NCBI RefSeq assembly: GCF_024294905.1
Contig: NZ_JANCOC010000011.1
Coordinates: forward strand, 7,795 to 71,794
DNA: 64,000 bases
Reading direction: 5' to 3'
Source: Rothia gullae
GTDB lineage: Bacteria > Actinomycetota > Actinomycetes > Actinomycetales > Micrococcaceae
Position 1 is the first letter of the stretch; each line of letters opens with the position of its first letter. Made by a program: the position numbers and the translations under genes. Below are positions 9,709-19,094 of the stretch, piece after piece. The notes under the pieces are model-generated. The model ran no database searches, was not told the DNA's origin, and saw only the letters and a list, made by a program, of their open reading frames with translations.

Positions 9709-11271
9709 CTAGTGGCTAACCTTCTTAACCTTCTTCGCCGCACGCCGCTCAGCAGTCTTCGCATCATACTCAGCCCAGAACTCACGAGTAGTCACCGCAT
9801 CGGTACCATCCCACGCCGCAAGATTCTTCAACTCAGGCATATCTGAAGCCTTGAAAATCGGCTCCAAACCAGCCTTACGCTGAGCCTCATAGTTCTTCAA
9901 CACCGCAACAACCTGCGGAGTCATCAACAGAACCGCCGTCAAGTTCACAATCACCATGCCGGCATTCAACATATCCGCGGTAGTCCACACCAGATCCAGC
10001 GAAGAAATCGCACCGAAGAACACGAACACCAGAACCAGCACACGGAAAATATTCATCGGTAGCTTACGCTCAGTCACGAAACGCATATTCGACTCGCCGT
10101 AGTAGTAGTTACCAATCACAGTCGAGAACGCAAACATGAAAATAGCGATAGTCAGGAAGTGAACAGCCCAATCGCCCAGCTGCATAGCCAGCGCCGACTG
10201 AGTCAGCGACGCACCACGAGAACGATCACCATAGGTCGGGTTCGACAGAAGAACAATAAACGCAGTCACAGTACACGCCATCATGGTGTCAAAGTAAACA
10301 CCCAAAGTCTGCACGTAACCCTGCTTAGCCGGGTGAGAAATAGTAGCGGTCGCACCAGCGTTCGGAGCAGTACCCATACCCGCCTCATTAGTCAGCAGGC
10401 CACGCTTCATACCCCAAATCACGGCACCCATCACGCCACCGGTCACAAACTCCTTAATGCCAAAAGCACCCTGGAAGATTATCAGCAGCATATGCGGAAC
10501 CTCGGTAATGTTCAGCAGAACAACCAGCAGACCCAACAGCAGATACAGCACCGCCATAATCGGCACCAACCACTCAGTCACAGAAGAAATCGCGCGAATA
10601 CCACCGAAAATAATAGCCGCAGTCAGCGCCACCATAATCAGACCAATAGTGATGCGGAAACCCATAGAGTTAGTACCCGAAACATCAATATTGAACGAGT
10701 TCGCCGCAGCATCCACCACGGCATTCGTCTGAACCGCCACAAACACAAACGCGTAAGTGATCACAATGAACGCCACAAAGATGTAACCCATCCACGGAGC
10801 ATTCAGGCCGCGCTTCATGTAGTACGCCGGACCACCAATATAGGAATCCTTACCGCGCTCCTTATACAGCTGACCCAGAAGGGACTCCGCGAAAGCAGAA
10901 GCCGCACCAACAGCGGCAATAACCCACATCCAGAACACAGCCCCCGGGCCGCCCATAGCAATAGCCAAAGCAACACCCGCAACAGTACCGGTACCCACAC
11001 GAGAAGCCGCTGAAACAGTAAACGCACGGAACGAAGAAATGCTCTTCTTGCCGTCAGCCTCACGAGCAACCGGGTCACCCAGGACACGGACCATTTCCTT
11101 AATGGAACGCCACTGCACACCGCGAGTACGGATCGTAATGTACAAACCAGCCGCAATCAGAGCGTAGTAGAGGAAATTACTCCACATCCAGTTCTGCACG
11201 GCATCCACGGAGGAAGTCAGCCCCGCAGTATGCGTATTAATGTCCCCGATGATATTCAGAAGAAAATCCAC
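9709..11271 (-). CDS. Alanine/glycine:cation symporter (AGCS family)
   Basis: Sodium (or proton)-coupled alanine/glycine importer of the AGCS (SSF-unrelated, LeuT-fold) family. It has about 520 aa and around ten or more hydrophobic helices. Recognisable family stretches include GTGTVAGVALAIAMGGPGA near residue 95, AESLLGQLYKER, GGPAYYMKRG and NEAGMGTAPNAGATA. The track frame opens at a TTG, but I prefer the GTG at 11269-11271, which has GGAG 7 nt upstream. The gene is monocistronic: a terminator follows and a structured leader precedes it. A long polar C-terminal tail rich in Lys/Ala ends the protein. The exact amino acid carried cannot be told from sequence. Confidence 0.9.
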   Translation of the reverse strand: MDFLLNIIGDINTHTAGLTSSVDAVQNWMWSNFLYYALIAAGLYITIRTRGVQWRSIKEMVRVLGDPVAREADGKKSISSFRAFTVSAASRVGTGTVAGVALAIAMGGPGAVFWMWVIAAVGAASAFAESLLGQLYKERGKDSYIGGPAYYMKRGLNAPWMGYIFVAFIVITYAFVFVAVQTNAVVDAAANSFNIDVSGTNSMGFRITIGLIMVALTAAIIFGGIRAISSVTEWLVPIMAVLYLLLGLLVVLLNITEVPHMLLIIFQGAFGIKEFVTGGVMGAVIWGMKRGLLTNEAGMGTAPNAGATATISHPAKQGYVQTLGVYFDTMMACTVTAFIVLLSNPTYGDRSRGASLTQSALAMQLGDWAVHFLTIAIFMFAFSTVIGNYYYGESNMRFVTERKLPMNIFRVLVLVFVFFGAISSLDLVWTTADMLNAGMVIVNLTAVLLMTPQVVAVLKNYEAQRKAGLEPIFKASDMPELKNLAAWDGTDAVTTREFWAEYDAKTAERRAAKKVKKVSH

Positions 11272-11293
11272 TTGGCACTCCAATCTTGAAAGC

Positions 11294-11391
11294 AAAAAGC
11301 CCGCACGCTCAAACCCGGAAGACGGACAACGTGGGGCTACATTGCTGGGTGGTGCGGACTCACGCCGCGTAACGGAGGCACATACGCTCCG
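11294..11391 (-). promoter_or_regulatory. Structured leader with terminator-like hairpin before the symporter
   Basis: On the minus strand the symporter is preceded by two possible hairpins. One is 11373-11391 (CGGAG/CTCCG). The other pairs GTCCGCAC (11359-11352) with GTGCGGGC (11306-11299) and runs straight into TTTTT, ending 22 nt before the start codon. A terminator-like hairpin immediately before the coding region suggests attenuation or riboswitch control. It does not match the glycine riboswitch core that often precedes this family. Confidence 0.45.
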
Positions 11392-11538
11392 TATAATTAG
11401 TCACCTCATTGTGGGGTGCGCAACCCTCACAGAGCAACTTAAAAAGGGGCCCAAACCAAAATGTAACGAATACTTAATATATGGGCAGAGTAAATATAGG
11501 CTCCGCGGAGGTGTTGACGGTACCGGCAGGGCGGGCAC

Positions 11539-11576
11539 AAAAAGCCCGGCACAAGGCACAAAACCTCGCACCGGGC
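11539..11576 (-). terminator. Intrinsic terminator of lysX
   Basis: Inverted repeat with 13-nt arms (GCCCGGTGCGAGG and CCTTGTGCCGGGC) followed by TTTTTG on the minus strand, about 30 nt past the lysX stop. Confidence 0.85.
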
Positions 11577-11605
11577 ATAGCGAATAAGCGGGGATATCGG
11601 CCGGG

Positions 11606-14600
11606 CTATGAACGTTCAGGCTTCACAAACGGGAACGACAACACCCCACGAATCTGAGTCTGAGCCAACAACATCACCAGACGGTCCACACCCAGACCCA
11701 AACCACCCGTCGGCGGCATACCCGTCTCCAAAGCGTACAGGAACTCCTCATCCACCTCCATCGCCTCCAAGTCACCCGAAGCCGCCTTCAACGACTGCTC
11801 CGTCAAACGCTCACGCTGCACCAGCGGGTCCGTCAGCTCAGAATAAGCACAGCCCATCTCCATGCCGTTAATCACCAAATCCCAACGCTCCGCCAAACCC
11901 GGAACACTACGATGCGGCGCCGCAAGCGGACTCGTCTCCGCCGGGAAGTCCGTATAGAACGTCGGCTCCACCGTATGCGCCTCAACCAGCTCACCATACA
12001 GCTCCTCAACGACGGCACCCGGACCCATACCCTCGTGAACACGCACACCGTGCTGCTGCGCCAAAGCCAGCAACTCCTCAAAATCTGTCTGCACATCCAC
12101 GGGGCGACCCAGCGCCTCCGACAGAGCATCACACACCGACACCACACGCCACGGATTCGACACATCAGATACCGTGCGCTCGTTCGAAGCCTTACGACCC
12201 AGCGGCAAAGACACCGAACCAAATACCGCCTGAGCGGCATCTTTAATCAGACGCTCCGTCAACTCGCGCATCTGCACATAATCCGCATACGGACGATACG
12301 CCTCAAGCACCGTAAACTCCGGATTATGGGTCGCATCGGCACCCTCATTACGGAAATCACGACCCAGCTCATACACTGGACCGCTGCCGCCCACCACCAG
12401 ACGCTTCAGGTACAGCTCCGGCGCAATACGCAGCGTCAAATCCTCACCGTACGCATTGATATATGTGCGGAACGGGCGCGCGCTCGCACCACCATGCACA
12501 GTATGCAGAATCGGGGTCTCCACCTCAAGGAAACCCTCCGCATCCAGTCGGGCACGCAGTGCCTTAATGACCGCGGTACGCAGACGCAGATTCTGCATCT
12601 GATCCGGATGCACCAACAGATCCGTGGAACGGCGACGCAGACGTGCCTCCGGGTCAGTAAAGGAGTCAAAGGGGATGGGGTGCAGGCTCTTCGACGCTAT
12701 GCGCCAGGAGGTAGCAATCAGCGATTGGGTGCCATTACGGCTCACCCCGTAGGTGCCCTGCACGGTGATGATGTCACCAATATCCAGGTTGCGGGAGGCG
12801 AGGCTCAGTGGACGCTCGCCCACCAGGCTGCGTTCCATGACGGCCTGCAGAGTTTCACCCCCTTCAATCAGCGTTGCAAAGAGGACTCCACCGTGGTTGC
12901 GAAGCGCGCGAAGACGCCCCGAAACCATGAATTCCGAATCTGGAATATTTTCAGAAGAGAATATACGCAGGGCATCCTTCACGCCCAGTACAGGAGCACT
13001 GGTACTGCCCAAAGAACTACTCAGCGGATAAGGCTCCATACCCGCTGCACGCAGCGCCTCCAGATGGCGCAGACGGTGCTGAGTCTGATCGCTACGCGGC
13101 ACCTCAGGAAGCTTTTCCACAGTAGCGAGGTGCATCTGGTGAAGAGCCTCCAGCTCATCTACAGAAAGAACCAGCTCCTGATCCTGCAAACGGCGCGCCG
13201 ACAAATTCGGCAAAAAGCCCTCTGCCATACCCGATGCAAGCACAACATTCGCCATCGCCAACGTCGGCTCCGTCGCCAAAAAACGAGGAACCCACAGCGG
13301 GGCAAACTTTAGATTGAAACGATACAGGCGGCGCAACTGCAGAAAACGATCCAGCACACCCAAAGAGCGGGAAGCAAAACGGTTCCACGCTGATGCACCC
13401 ACCTGATCAGCAGCCTCAAAAATATGGCCAAACATCGCAAAATTCAGCGACACCCGCCGCACACCCAAAGACGTCGCCTGCTCCATCAGCGACGCCACCA
13501 TAAACTCCACCACACCATTAGGCGCATCAGGGGAGCGGCGCATAACATCCAGCGATAGCCCCGTAGGACCCCACGGGACGAACGACAGCAGAGCCACCAT
13601 CTGACCAGCCTCATCATGAGCCGACACCAGAACAGACGAAGAATCCGCCGGATCATTCACACGATTCAGAGCCATCGAGAAGCCGCGCTCCACACGCCCA
13701 TGACGCCACGCTGAAATATTCTCCGCAACCTGCTGACACTGCTGCTCATCCAGCTCCGCAAAGCGACGCATCTGCGCCGTGTACCCGCCGCGACGCACAC
13801 GCTGAACCGTCTGACGCACCGGTAGCATCGACGTGTCATTGAGCGTGAAACGGTCCGCCTCAAGGACCGCCTCTTCACCCATCTGAATAATCGACAAACC
13901 CGCACGGTTATAGGCGCGCGCACCCGCCTCACTCACGCTCAGCGCCGCAGGAACCCAACCATAGCTACGCGCCTGCAGCATCCACTGTTCGATCGCGGCA
14001 TCCCATGAATCAGGGTCACCCACCGGGTCGCTCGACGCCAAACACACCGAACCCACCGAACGGTATGTAATTGCCGCCCTCTGATCCGGAGAGAAAATCA
14101 CCTGCTTATCGCGACGCGTCGCAAAATAGGAGAGCGAATCATTGGCACCGTACTGCTGTAGCAGAGCGCGAATCTTCAGCTCCTTCTCGCCGGTCCATGC
14201 ATCCGGGGCACGGTAACCGCGCGCCAATAGGTACAGTGCCGCAACCAGCGAGGCACCGTAACCGAAAGAAGCCAAGAAAGCGACCACATCGGCAGACCAC
14301 ACGCCAGGATGGGTACGCTCAATACCCATGCCGTGCATCAGCAACTCCCACGGGGTCACCGAACGCAACGGCTCCCACACGCCAATACGGCAGAGGTACC
14401 AGAGCACCAGGGTAGTCAGCAGGATGCCGCCAACAGCCGTCGACGCCGCACTCACCCACGAGAGGCGACCAATACGCGCCGGGAACGCCGAACGAATTGA
14501 GAAAAGGAAAGGCACCAGCGCACACGCAAACACGATGGAGAGTGTATCGACCGTTGAGGAGAAAATACGGTCCTTCGGCATAATCCCCGCGGGAAACACC

Positions 14601-14956
14601 AGCGTGAAGGCGCTATGGGTTGCAATCAGCGCGCCAAGCACCTGAAAAACTATGGCTGCAATGAGAGCAGCGCGCTTGCGCACAATCAGCCCGGACACCA
14701 GCACAATCATCGTAATGGCGCTGGGTAGCGTGTGTGTGGAGGGAATATTCAGCAGGTCAGCGGTGACTTCCCACCAAGTGAAGCTGCGACCGTGCCGCAG
14801 AGGAGAAATAATCCACGCGAACGTGGTCAGTAGCGCGGCAAAAGAATACACCCCAATCACCACGCGTGCTGATATCTCTGCATACCTTGAAGGAGGTGCA
14901 GGCGCCTGCCCTGCTCGTGCTGTACGGCGACGTGAGGTAGTGCGGTGAGACATCAT
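11606..14956 (-). CDS. lysX: Bifunctional lysyl-tRNA synthetase / phosphatidylglycerol lysyltransferase LysX
   Basis: Charges tRNA-Lys and transfers lysine to phosphatidylglycerol, giving cationic membrane lipid that protects against antimicrobial peptides. It has 1116 aa. The N-terminal membrane part holds about six helices (about 28-250); a DUF2156-type lysyltransferase domain follows (about 260-570). The C-terminal class II lysyl-tRNA synthetase begins near 640 with an OB fold, then motif 2 (FRNEGADATHNPEF) and motif 3 (GLGLGVDRLVMLL). This fusion and size match mycobacterial LysX (about 1170 aa). The start ATGATG at 14951-14956 has only a weak ribosome site. It lies 51 bp after nhaA and may be co-transcribed. 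A separate housekeeping lysS would be expected elsewhere. Confidence 0.95.
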   Translation of the reverse strand: MMSHRTTSRRRTARAGQAPAPPSRYAEISARVVIGVYSFAALLTTFAWIISPLRHGRSFTWWEVTADLLNIPSTHTLPSAITMIVLVSGLIVRKRAALIAAIVFQVLGALIATHSAFTLVFPAGIMPKDRIFSSTVDTLSIVFACALVPFLFSIRSAFPARIGRLSWVSAASTAVGGILLTTLVLWYLCRIGVWEPLRSVTPWELLMHGMGIERTHPGVWSADVVAFLASFGYGASLVAALYLLARGYRAPDAWTGEKELKIRALLQQYGANDSLSYFATRRDKQVIFSPDQRAAITYRSVGSVCLASSDPVGDPDSWDAAIEQWMLQARSYGWVPAALSVSEAGARAYNRAGLSIIQMGEEAVLEADRFTLNDTSMLPVRQTVQRVRRGGYTAQMRRFAELDEQQCQQVAENISAWRHGRVERGFSMALNRVNDPADSSSVLVSAHDEAGQMVALLSFVPWGPTGLSLDVMRRSPDAPNGVVEFMVASLMEQATSLGVRRVSLNFAMFGHIFEAADQVGASAWNRFASRSLGVLDRFLQLRRLYRFNLKFAPLWVPRFLATEPTLAMANVVLASGMAEGFLPNLSARRLQDQELVLSVDELEALHQMHLATVEKLPEVPRSDQTQHRLRHLEALRAAGMEPYPLSSSLGSTSAPVLGVKDALRIFSSENIPDSEFMVSGRLRALRNHGGVLFATLIEGGETLQAVMERSLVGERPLSLASRNLDIGDIITVQGTYGVSRNGTQSLIATSWRIASKSLHPIPFDSFTDPEARLRRRSTDLLVHPDQMQNLRLRTAVIKALRARLDAEGFLEVETPILHTVHGGASARPFRTYINAYGEDLTLRIAPELYLKRLVVGGSGPVYELGRDFRNEGADATHNPEFTVLEAYRPYADYVQMRELTERLIKDAAQAVFGSVSLPLGRKASNERTVSDVSNPWRVVSVCDALSEALGRPVDVQTDFEELLALAQQHGVRVHEGMGPGAVVEELYGELVEAHTVEPTFYTDFPAETSPLAAPHRSVPGLAERWDLVINGMEMGCAYSELTDPLVQRERLTEQSLKAASGDLEAMEVDEEFLYALETGMPPTGGLGLGVDRLVMLLAQTQIRGVLSFPFVKPERS

Positions 14957-15007
14957 TATCAGCGGGGATTAGGGTGTAGGGAAGGTGCTAGACCTGAGAG
15001 GTTCTGG

Positions 15008-16360
15008 CTAGGCTTCAGCCTTCGGGTCATGGTAGGTGCCCTCGAAGACGTCGGGGATGCCGTTGTCGTCAGCATCCACGCTTTCCTTCTCAGCCAGGGC
15101 ACGGTAGTGCTTGTTACGGCGAGACAGGATAGCCGCGCCCACAATGGCAGCCAGAACAGAGCCGACGAGAATCGCAATCTTGGCGTCTTCGGTGTGCGCC
15201 GAGCCGTGCGGGAAGGACAGCTCAGCGACCAGCAGGGACACGGTGAAGCCGATACCTCCAGTTGCAGCCAGACCGACCACGTCAATCCAAGCGACGTCCG
15301 GGTCGAGGTTAGCGTTCTTGAAGCGAGTCACAAGCCAGGTGGTGCCGAAAATACCAAAGGTCTTACCGGCAACCAGTGCGACCATAATGCCGACCGCCAC
15401 CGAGTCGGTGAGGGCGCGTCCGAGGCCTTCAAAACCGCCCACAGCCACACCCGCGCTGAAGAACGCGAAAATCGGCACGCAGATGCCGGTAGAGAGGGGA
15501 CGGAAGCGGTGCTCCAGCACCTCTGCAAGACCGTGTTCAGCCTGTGCCGCCTCAGAGCGAGCGGACATCTTCACGGGCACCAGGAAGCCGAGAACCACAC
15601 CAGAAATAGTCGCGTGAATACCGGACTCGAGGAAGAGTGCCCAGGTGATAATACCCAGGGGTAGAAGCAGCAGCCAGGCAGCCAGCGGCTTCAGGTGCAG
15701 CATGGTCTCACCGCGGTAGGCAATAAATGCGAATAGAGCGAGGGGAATCAGCGCGAAGAGCAGGTACTCGCCGTGGAAGTTATTGGTGTAGAAGATCGCG
15801 ATAATGCAGATTGCAATCAGGTCGTCGACCACAGCCAGGGTCAGCAGGAAGACACGCATTGCCGAGGGGAGGAAAGTACCCACGGCGGCGAGAACAGACA
15901 CCGCGAACGCAATATCGGTTGCGGTGGGGATAGCCCAACCGTGCAGAGCGGTGGGGCTGGTGAAGTTCAGCGCCGTGTAGATAATAGCGGGCACCGCAAC
16001 GCCACCGAAAGCAGCCGCAATCGGCACAATAGCGGTGGACGGCGACTTGAGGTCACCAATCACGAATTCCTTCTTCAGCTCCAGGCCGGTGAGAAAGAAG
16101 AAAACGACGAGCAGACCGTCTGCTGCCCAGGTTCCGATGCTCATCTGCAGGTGGTTGAAGCCGGGGATGACCGGGCCAACAACGGTGTCTCGAAGACCAA
16201 AATAGAGGGTGGATGCGGGGGTGTTAGCGAGTACTACTGCCAGCACCGTCGCAATCAACAGCACGGTACCGCCGACGGATTCTGCACGCAGAATATCGGC
16301 TACGCGGCGTGAGTTGCTATATGAGCCGCGGCTGAGGGTATCTGGATTGGTGTGAGTCAT
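15008..16360 (-). CDS. nhaA: Na+/H+ antiporter NhaA
   Basis: Electrogenic sodium/proton antiporter for salt and pH homeostasis. It has 450 aa with about 12 helices. The paired aspartates needed for ion exchange are visible in LAVVDDLIAICI (about residue 175), and ATPTDIAFAVSVL-type sequence precedes them. I chose the ATG at 16358-16360 because AGAGGAGAGA lies just before it; the upstream extension to 16501 is not supported. The C-terminus carries an extra hydrophilic tail (VDADDNGIPDVFEGTYHD), which resembles a calcium-binding-like acidic patch but may be simple charge. lysX follows after 51 bp. Confidence 0.94.
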   Translation of the reverse strand: MTHTNPDTLSRGSYSNSRRVADILRAESVGGTVLLIATVLAVVLANTPASTLYFGLRDTVVGPVIPGFNHLQMSIGTWAADGLLVVFFFLTGLELKKEFVIGDLKSPSTAIVPIAAAFGGVAVPAIIYTALNFTSPTALHGWAIPTATDIAFAVSVLAAVGTFLPSAMRVFLLTLAVVDDLIAICIIAIFYTNNFHGEYLLFALIPLALFAFIAYRGETMLHLKPLAAWLLLLPLGIITWALFLESGIHATISGVVLGFLVPVKMSARSEAAQAEHGLAEVLEHRFRPLSTGICVPIFAFFSAGVAVGGFEGLGRALTDSVAVGIMVALVAGKTFGIFGTTWLVTRFKNANLDPDVAWIDVVGLAATGGIGFTVSLLVAELSFPHGSAHTEDAKIAILVGSVLAAIVGAAILSRRNKHYRALAEKESVDADDNGIPDVFEGTYHDPKAEA

Positions 16361-16501
16361 TCTCTCCTCTTTCTGCCGCGATATTATGCGGCATCTAAGG
16401 CTCTTAAGTTTACTCCGCACTGTATGAGTATTCGAGTAGCTTCTGGCGGCTTTTAGCGCCTGGACGGTGCCCCATGGTGTGCTTTCATGGCGTATATACA
16501 T

Positions 16502-16546
16502 AAACGTTCCGCCTTCTCCACTGCGTGTGGGGAGGGCGGAACGTTT
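16502..16546 (-). terminator. Terminator downstream of ferritin gene
   Basis: A 12-bp perfect inverted repeat (AAACGTTCCGCC with GGCGGAACGTTT, 21-nt loop) lies about 60 nt past the ferritin stop. It is followed by TTTAT on the minus strand and by an AT-rich TTTTTT tract further on the plus strand. Confidence 0.75.
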
Positions 16547-16605
16547 AATATTTTTTGCAGATATTCTGCGTGGTCGACTAGGTGTCTAGCCGCCTGAATG
16601 CAAGA

Positions 16606-17130
16606 TTAGGAACCAGCGATTGCGGGTGCGCCGGACTCCTGGCCGTGGTCGTGTGCCAGCTCGCGTGCAACGTAGTTCTCCAGGTCGAAGAGGTTGCCGT
16701 TTGCGCGCTTCACGATGGTCACCAGGGTCTCCATGGTTGCAACTTCCTCAACCTGCTCCTTCAGGAACCAGAGGATGAACTGCTCGCCCAGTGCGTAGTT
16801 CTCAGCGCGTGCCGCGGAGAACAGAGCCTCGATCTGACCGGTGACAACCTTCTCCTGTGCCAGGGACATGTCAACGATTTCCTGAACGTTCTCGAAGTCG
16901 TTCTTGACAGTGGGAACAGCGGGGATCTCGACCTTGTGGCCGCGGTCCAGCTTGTACTGAACCATCATGAGTGCGTGTTCGCGCTCTTCGAGGGACTGCT
17001 GGTAGAAGAACTTAGCCAGCTGGGGCAGGTCCTCGCCGTCGAGCCAGATAGCCATGGACAGGTACTGGTGAGATGCTGCGAACTCGTGGCCGATCTGCTC
17101 GTTCAGAAGGTCGTAGAAAGACTTAGACAT
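16606..17130 (-). CDS. Ferritin (iron storage, BfrB-like)
   Basis: Non-haem ferritin that oxidises Fe(II) and stores iron as a 24-mer cage. It has 174 aa. The ferroxidase residues visible are the Glu of NEQIGHEFAASHQYL (about 10-24), the EEREHA motif near 48-53, Glu in IEALFSAARAENYAL near 100 and the QFILWFLKEQVEE helix near 117-129. The C-terminal tail is His/Gly-rich. The ATG at 17128-17130 is preceded by AAGGAGAA, a strong ribosome site. It is monocistronic. No clear DtxR/IdeR box was found in the ~430 bp upstream. Distinction from bacterioferritin rests on the absence of a haem-ligating methionine motif. Confidence 0.93.
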   Translation of the reverse strand: MSKSFYDLLNEQIGHEFAASHQYLSMAIWLDGEDLPQLAKFFYQQSLEEREHALMMVQYKLDRGHKVEIPAVPTVKNDFENVQEIVDMSLAQEKVVTGQIEALFSAARAENYALGEQFILWFLKEQVEEVATMETLVTIVKRANGNLFDLENYVARELAHDHGQESGAPAIAGS

Positions 17131-17563
17131 ATGGTTTCTCCTTATATGGGGGGTTGCTTTTGGGTGCCGGGATGGCGCGGTGCAACCTGTTGATATTTAT
17201 CGTAAGGGGTGGGATGCGTCATGTACAGAGAGAAAAGGCTAATCGGTGAATCAGATAAGGTATCCCTGACATATTGTCACCATAACCCTTAGTGTGGATG
17301 CCCTGAATACTTTCTTTGGGTTGTGTGGTATTGGGTGTTTTTCCTTGAGATTTCGCGGTTTAACAGGGATAGACAGTGGGTTTAAAAACCACAAACCTAC
17401 GACTCAAGGTAAACATAGAGACGCCATGTTGGGTGCCTGCGCACGGGGCTAGAGGGCGCAAAAAAATCTTAAAAATCTCTCGAAAATGCGGCGAAACTGA
17501 TGTGGCCAGAACCCCGATGCGCCCCAATCGCCTCCGTAAAGGTTGTTCTGCACACGCCCTTAA
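17131..17563. other. Intergenic region upstream of ferritin; no gene seen
   Basis: About 430 bp between the ferritin start and the marR terminator. It must hold the ferritin promoter. Short open frames occur but have no ribosome site and no coding character. I see no convincing iron-box palindrome. Confidence 0.5.
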
Positions 17564-17604
17564 AGAGATAAGGCACGTTCCCGGCGGGGAATGTGCCTTA
17601 TCTC
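17564..17604 (-). terminator. Terminator of marR
   Basis: 13-bp perfect inverted repeat (AGAGATAAGGCAC with GTGCCTTATCTCT) about 35 nt past the marR stop, followed by TTTAAG on the minus strand. Confidence 0.75.
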
Positions 17605-17638
17605 TGGTTCTCTCAACTCTCACCCGGGGTGGAGGAGG

Positions 17639-18190
17639 TTAGTGTGTAGGGTAATGCCCACGCTTCAGCGCATCAATCGAGATGACGTTTGAAGGAGTAT
17701 CACCCAGAACAGCCTTACCGATCTCGGCAAGCTGCTCAACCTGTTCGGGAGTGAGGTGATCGAAAATCTGGTGGCGTACTTCGCCAACGTGGCTGGGGGC
17801 GACTTCATGGATCTTCTGCTCACCTGCCGGGAGCAGATGGCAGATGCTCACACGTCGGTCTTCAGCACTGAGGGAGCGGTGGACGTATCCATCCTTCTCC
17901 AAACGCGCTACAACTCGTGAGAGGCGTGCGGGAAGAGTGTTCGTAGTGATTGCCAGCTCGGTCATGGTGAGGGAATGATCCTTGGACTCGGAAAGCATTG
18001 CGAGCACCATGTATTCAACGAAGCTGATACCAGCCTCGGTCTGTAGCTGGTTTTCCATCTTGCGGGTAAGGTTGAAGATGATGAAGCTAATAAAGAGCCA
18101 GCCTTCTCGTTCTTGCGAGGAGAGCCAGTGAGTGGACTCGCTATGCGAGGTGTTCTCCGGCTGTTGCGCAGACGTGGTTGGTGTGGACAC
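17639..18190 (-). CDS. MarR-family transcriptional regulator
   Basis: Winged-helix MarR regulator of 183 aa, expected to bind DNA as a dimer and release it on binding a small ligand or on oxidation. The wHTH spans about 55-135 with ISFVEYMVLAMLSE, the recognition-helix region ELAITTNTLPARLSRVVARL and the wing DRRVSICHL. A disordered Ser/Thr/Gln N-terminus of about 25 residues precedes the dimer helix. One cysteine lies in the wing (SICHLL), which leaves a redox role open but unproven. A near-palindrome 33 nt before the start may be its own operator. No co-transcribed target gene is adjacent, so its regulon is unknown. Confidence 0.88.
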   Translation of the reverse strand: MSTPTTSAQQPENTSHSESTHWLSSQEREGWLFISFIIFNLTRKMENQLQTEAGISFVEYMVLAMLSESKDHSLTMTELAITTNTLPARLSRVVARLEKDGYVHRSLSAEDRRVSICHLLPAGEQKIHEVAPSHVGEVRHQIFDHLTPEQVEQLAEIGKAVLGDTPSNVISIDALKRGHYPTH

Positions 18191-18222
18191 GGGATTGGTT
18201 CCTCTTTTATCAGATATGGAGC

Positions 18223-18240
18223 TCTCTTATTAATGAGAGA
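18223..18240. promoter_or_regulatory. Probable MarR autoregulatory operator
   Basis: TCTCTTATTAATGAGAGA is palindromic at 16 of 18 positions. The size and placement just upstream of marR suit a MarR-dimer operator. Confidence 0.5.
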
Positions 18241-18637
18241 AGTGGCGTGTTGGCACCCATTGTAGCGAAAGGCCTGACTAGGTGACTCAAAATTTGTACG
18301 GTCAAGTAATGCTTGACACTTTGGTGCTAATTTATTGAGGGGCGCCAGGCGTATCTTTTTGCACGCAGTGACTGCAAATACCCGGGGTAAGTAAGTGGCA
18401 TGCGACATATTTAAAAAGATTTCTGGTGCAAGTATAGACAAGACCGTACCAAGAAGCAACCCCGCGTATAATGCTAACTTCCGCGGAATATCAAGGTTTT
18501 TTTGGGTGGCGGAAGAAAATTCTTAGGTTGGCAAAGAGTGTTCCGAGGTCGAAAGAAAAATAACGAAACGATAACAAAAATTTTAAAAAATCTCGGTTTT
18601 GGCTTTGCAGCCGTAATGAAACCGTGTACACTGATTA

Positions 18638-18870
18638 CATAACGGGGTCGACGGAAGCCTCTGAGGCGAGACCGGAAGCTCGCTTCGATAGGTTCGACTC
18701 TCTATTTATCGGTGATTGTCGTCGGTGTACGAGTAACTCGTATTTCTACCGACGGATGTGCGGTGCGGATGCAGTTCGTGGTTGGGTTGCATTCCGTACC
18801 GTATCTTTTTAACTCTAAATTCTATTAACTCACTCTAAGAGCATCCAACGGTTGGGTGCTCTTTTTCTTT
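18638..18870 (+). ncRNA. Candidate structured small RNA with own promoter and terminators
   Basis: No protein gene fits here, yet the stretch has the layout of a transcript. A promoter-like TTGCAG, 16-nt spacer and TACACT lies at about 18605-18632. Three structured elements follow. First, an 8-bp helix pairs GGGGTCGA near 18644 with TCGACTCT near 18700 and encloses two small hairpins. Second, a hairpin at about 18719-18755 has CGTCGGT/ACCGACG arms. Third, a terminator at 18761-18810 (CGGT-CGGA-TGCA arms) runs into TCTTTTT. A second strong terminator (18838-18870, AGAGCATCCAA with TTGGGTGCTCT, then TTTTTC) follows. It does not fit tmRNA, SRP RNA, RNase P RNA or a tRNA. A 62-codon open frame across it lacks a ribosome site. 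Confidence 0.55.
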
Positions 18871-19067
18871 GCCCTCATATCGGCGCCGCAAGAGCGCTGC
18901 ACGAGCCGGGGCAGGGTTGGGGGAGGAAGAGTCGTAAACACCTGTGCTGTGTATCTGCCCTGTGTAGCTGTGGGGTGTAGCTGCGCGGTGCGGTTTGTGT
19001 TGTGTGGTGGTGCCGTGTGTCCGCGGTATTGTTGTGCCGTATCGCGTCAGGAGTGATATCCACAGGG

Positions 19068-19094
19068 GTTATCCATAGTGTGGAGAACTTACAC
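19068..19094 (+). repeat. 27-bp direct repeat, copy 1 (DnaA-box pair)
   Basis: A 27-bp unit holding a TTATCCA-type box and an opposed TGTGGAGAA box recurs at 19444-19470 with two mismatches. It forms part of the DnaA-box cluster. Confidence 0.7.

Noticed and set aside
11294..11391. Glycine riboswitch upstream of the AGCS symporter
   Set aside because: The conserved glycine-aptamer core sequences are absent; only generic hairpins are seen.
17220..17300. DtxR/IdeR box upstream of ferritin
   Set aside because: AAGGTATCCCTGACA has too few matches to the 19-bp consensus and little symmetry.
18640..18715. tRNA-like GGTTCGACTC in the candidate small RNA
   Set aside because: The flanking bases do not form a T stem and no acceptor or anticodon arm can be drawn.
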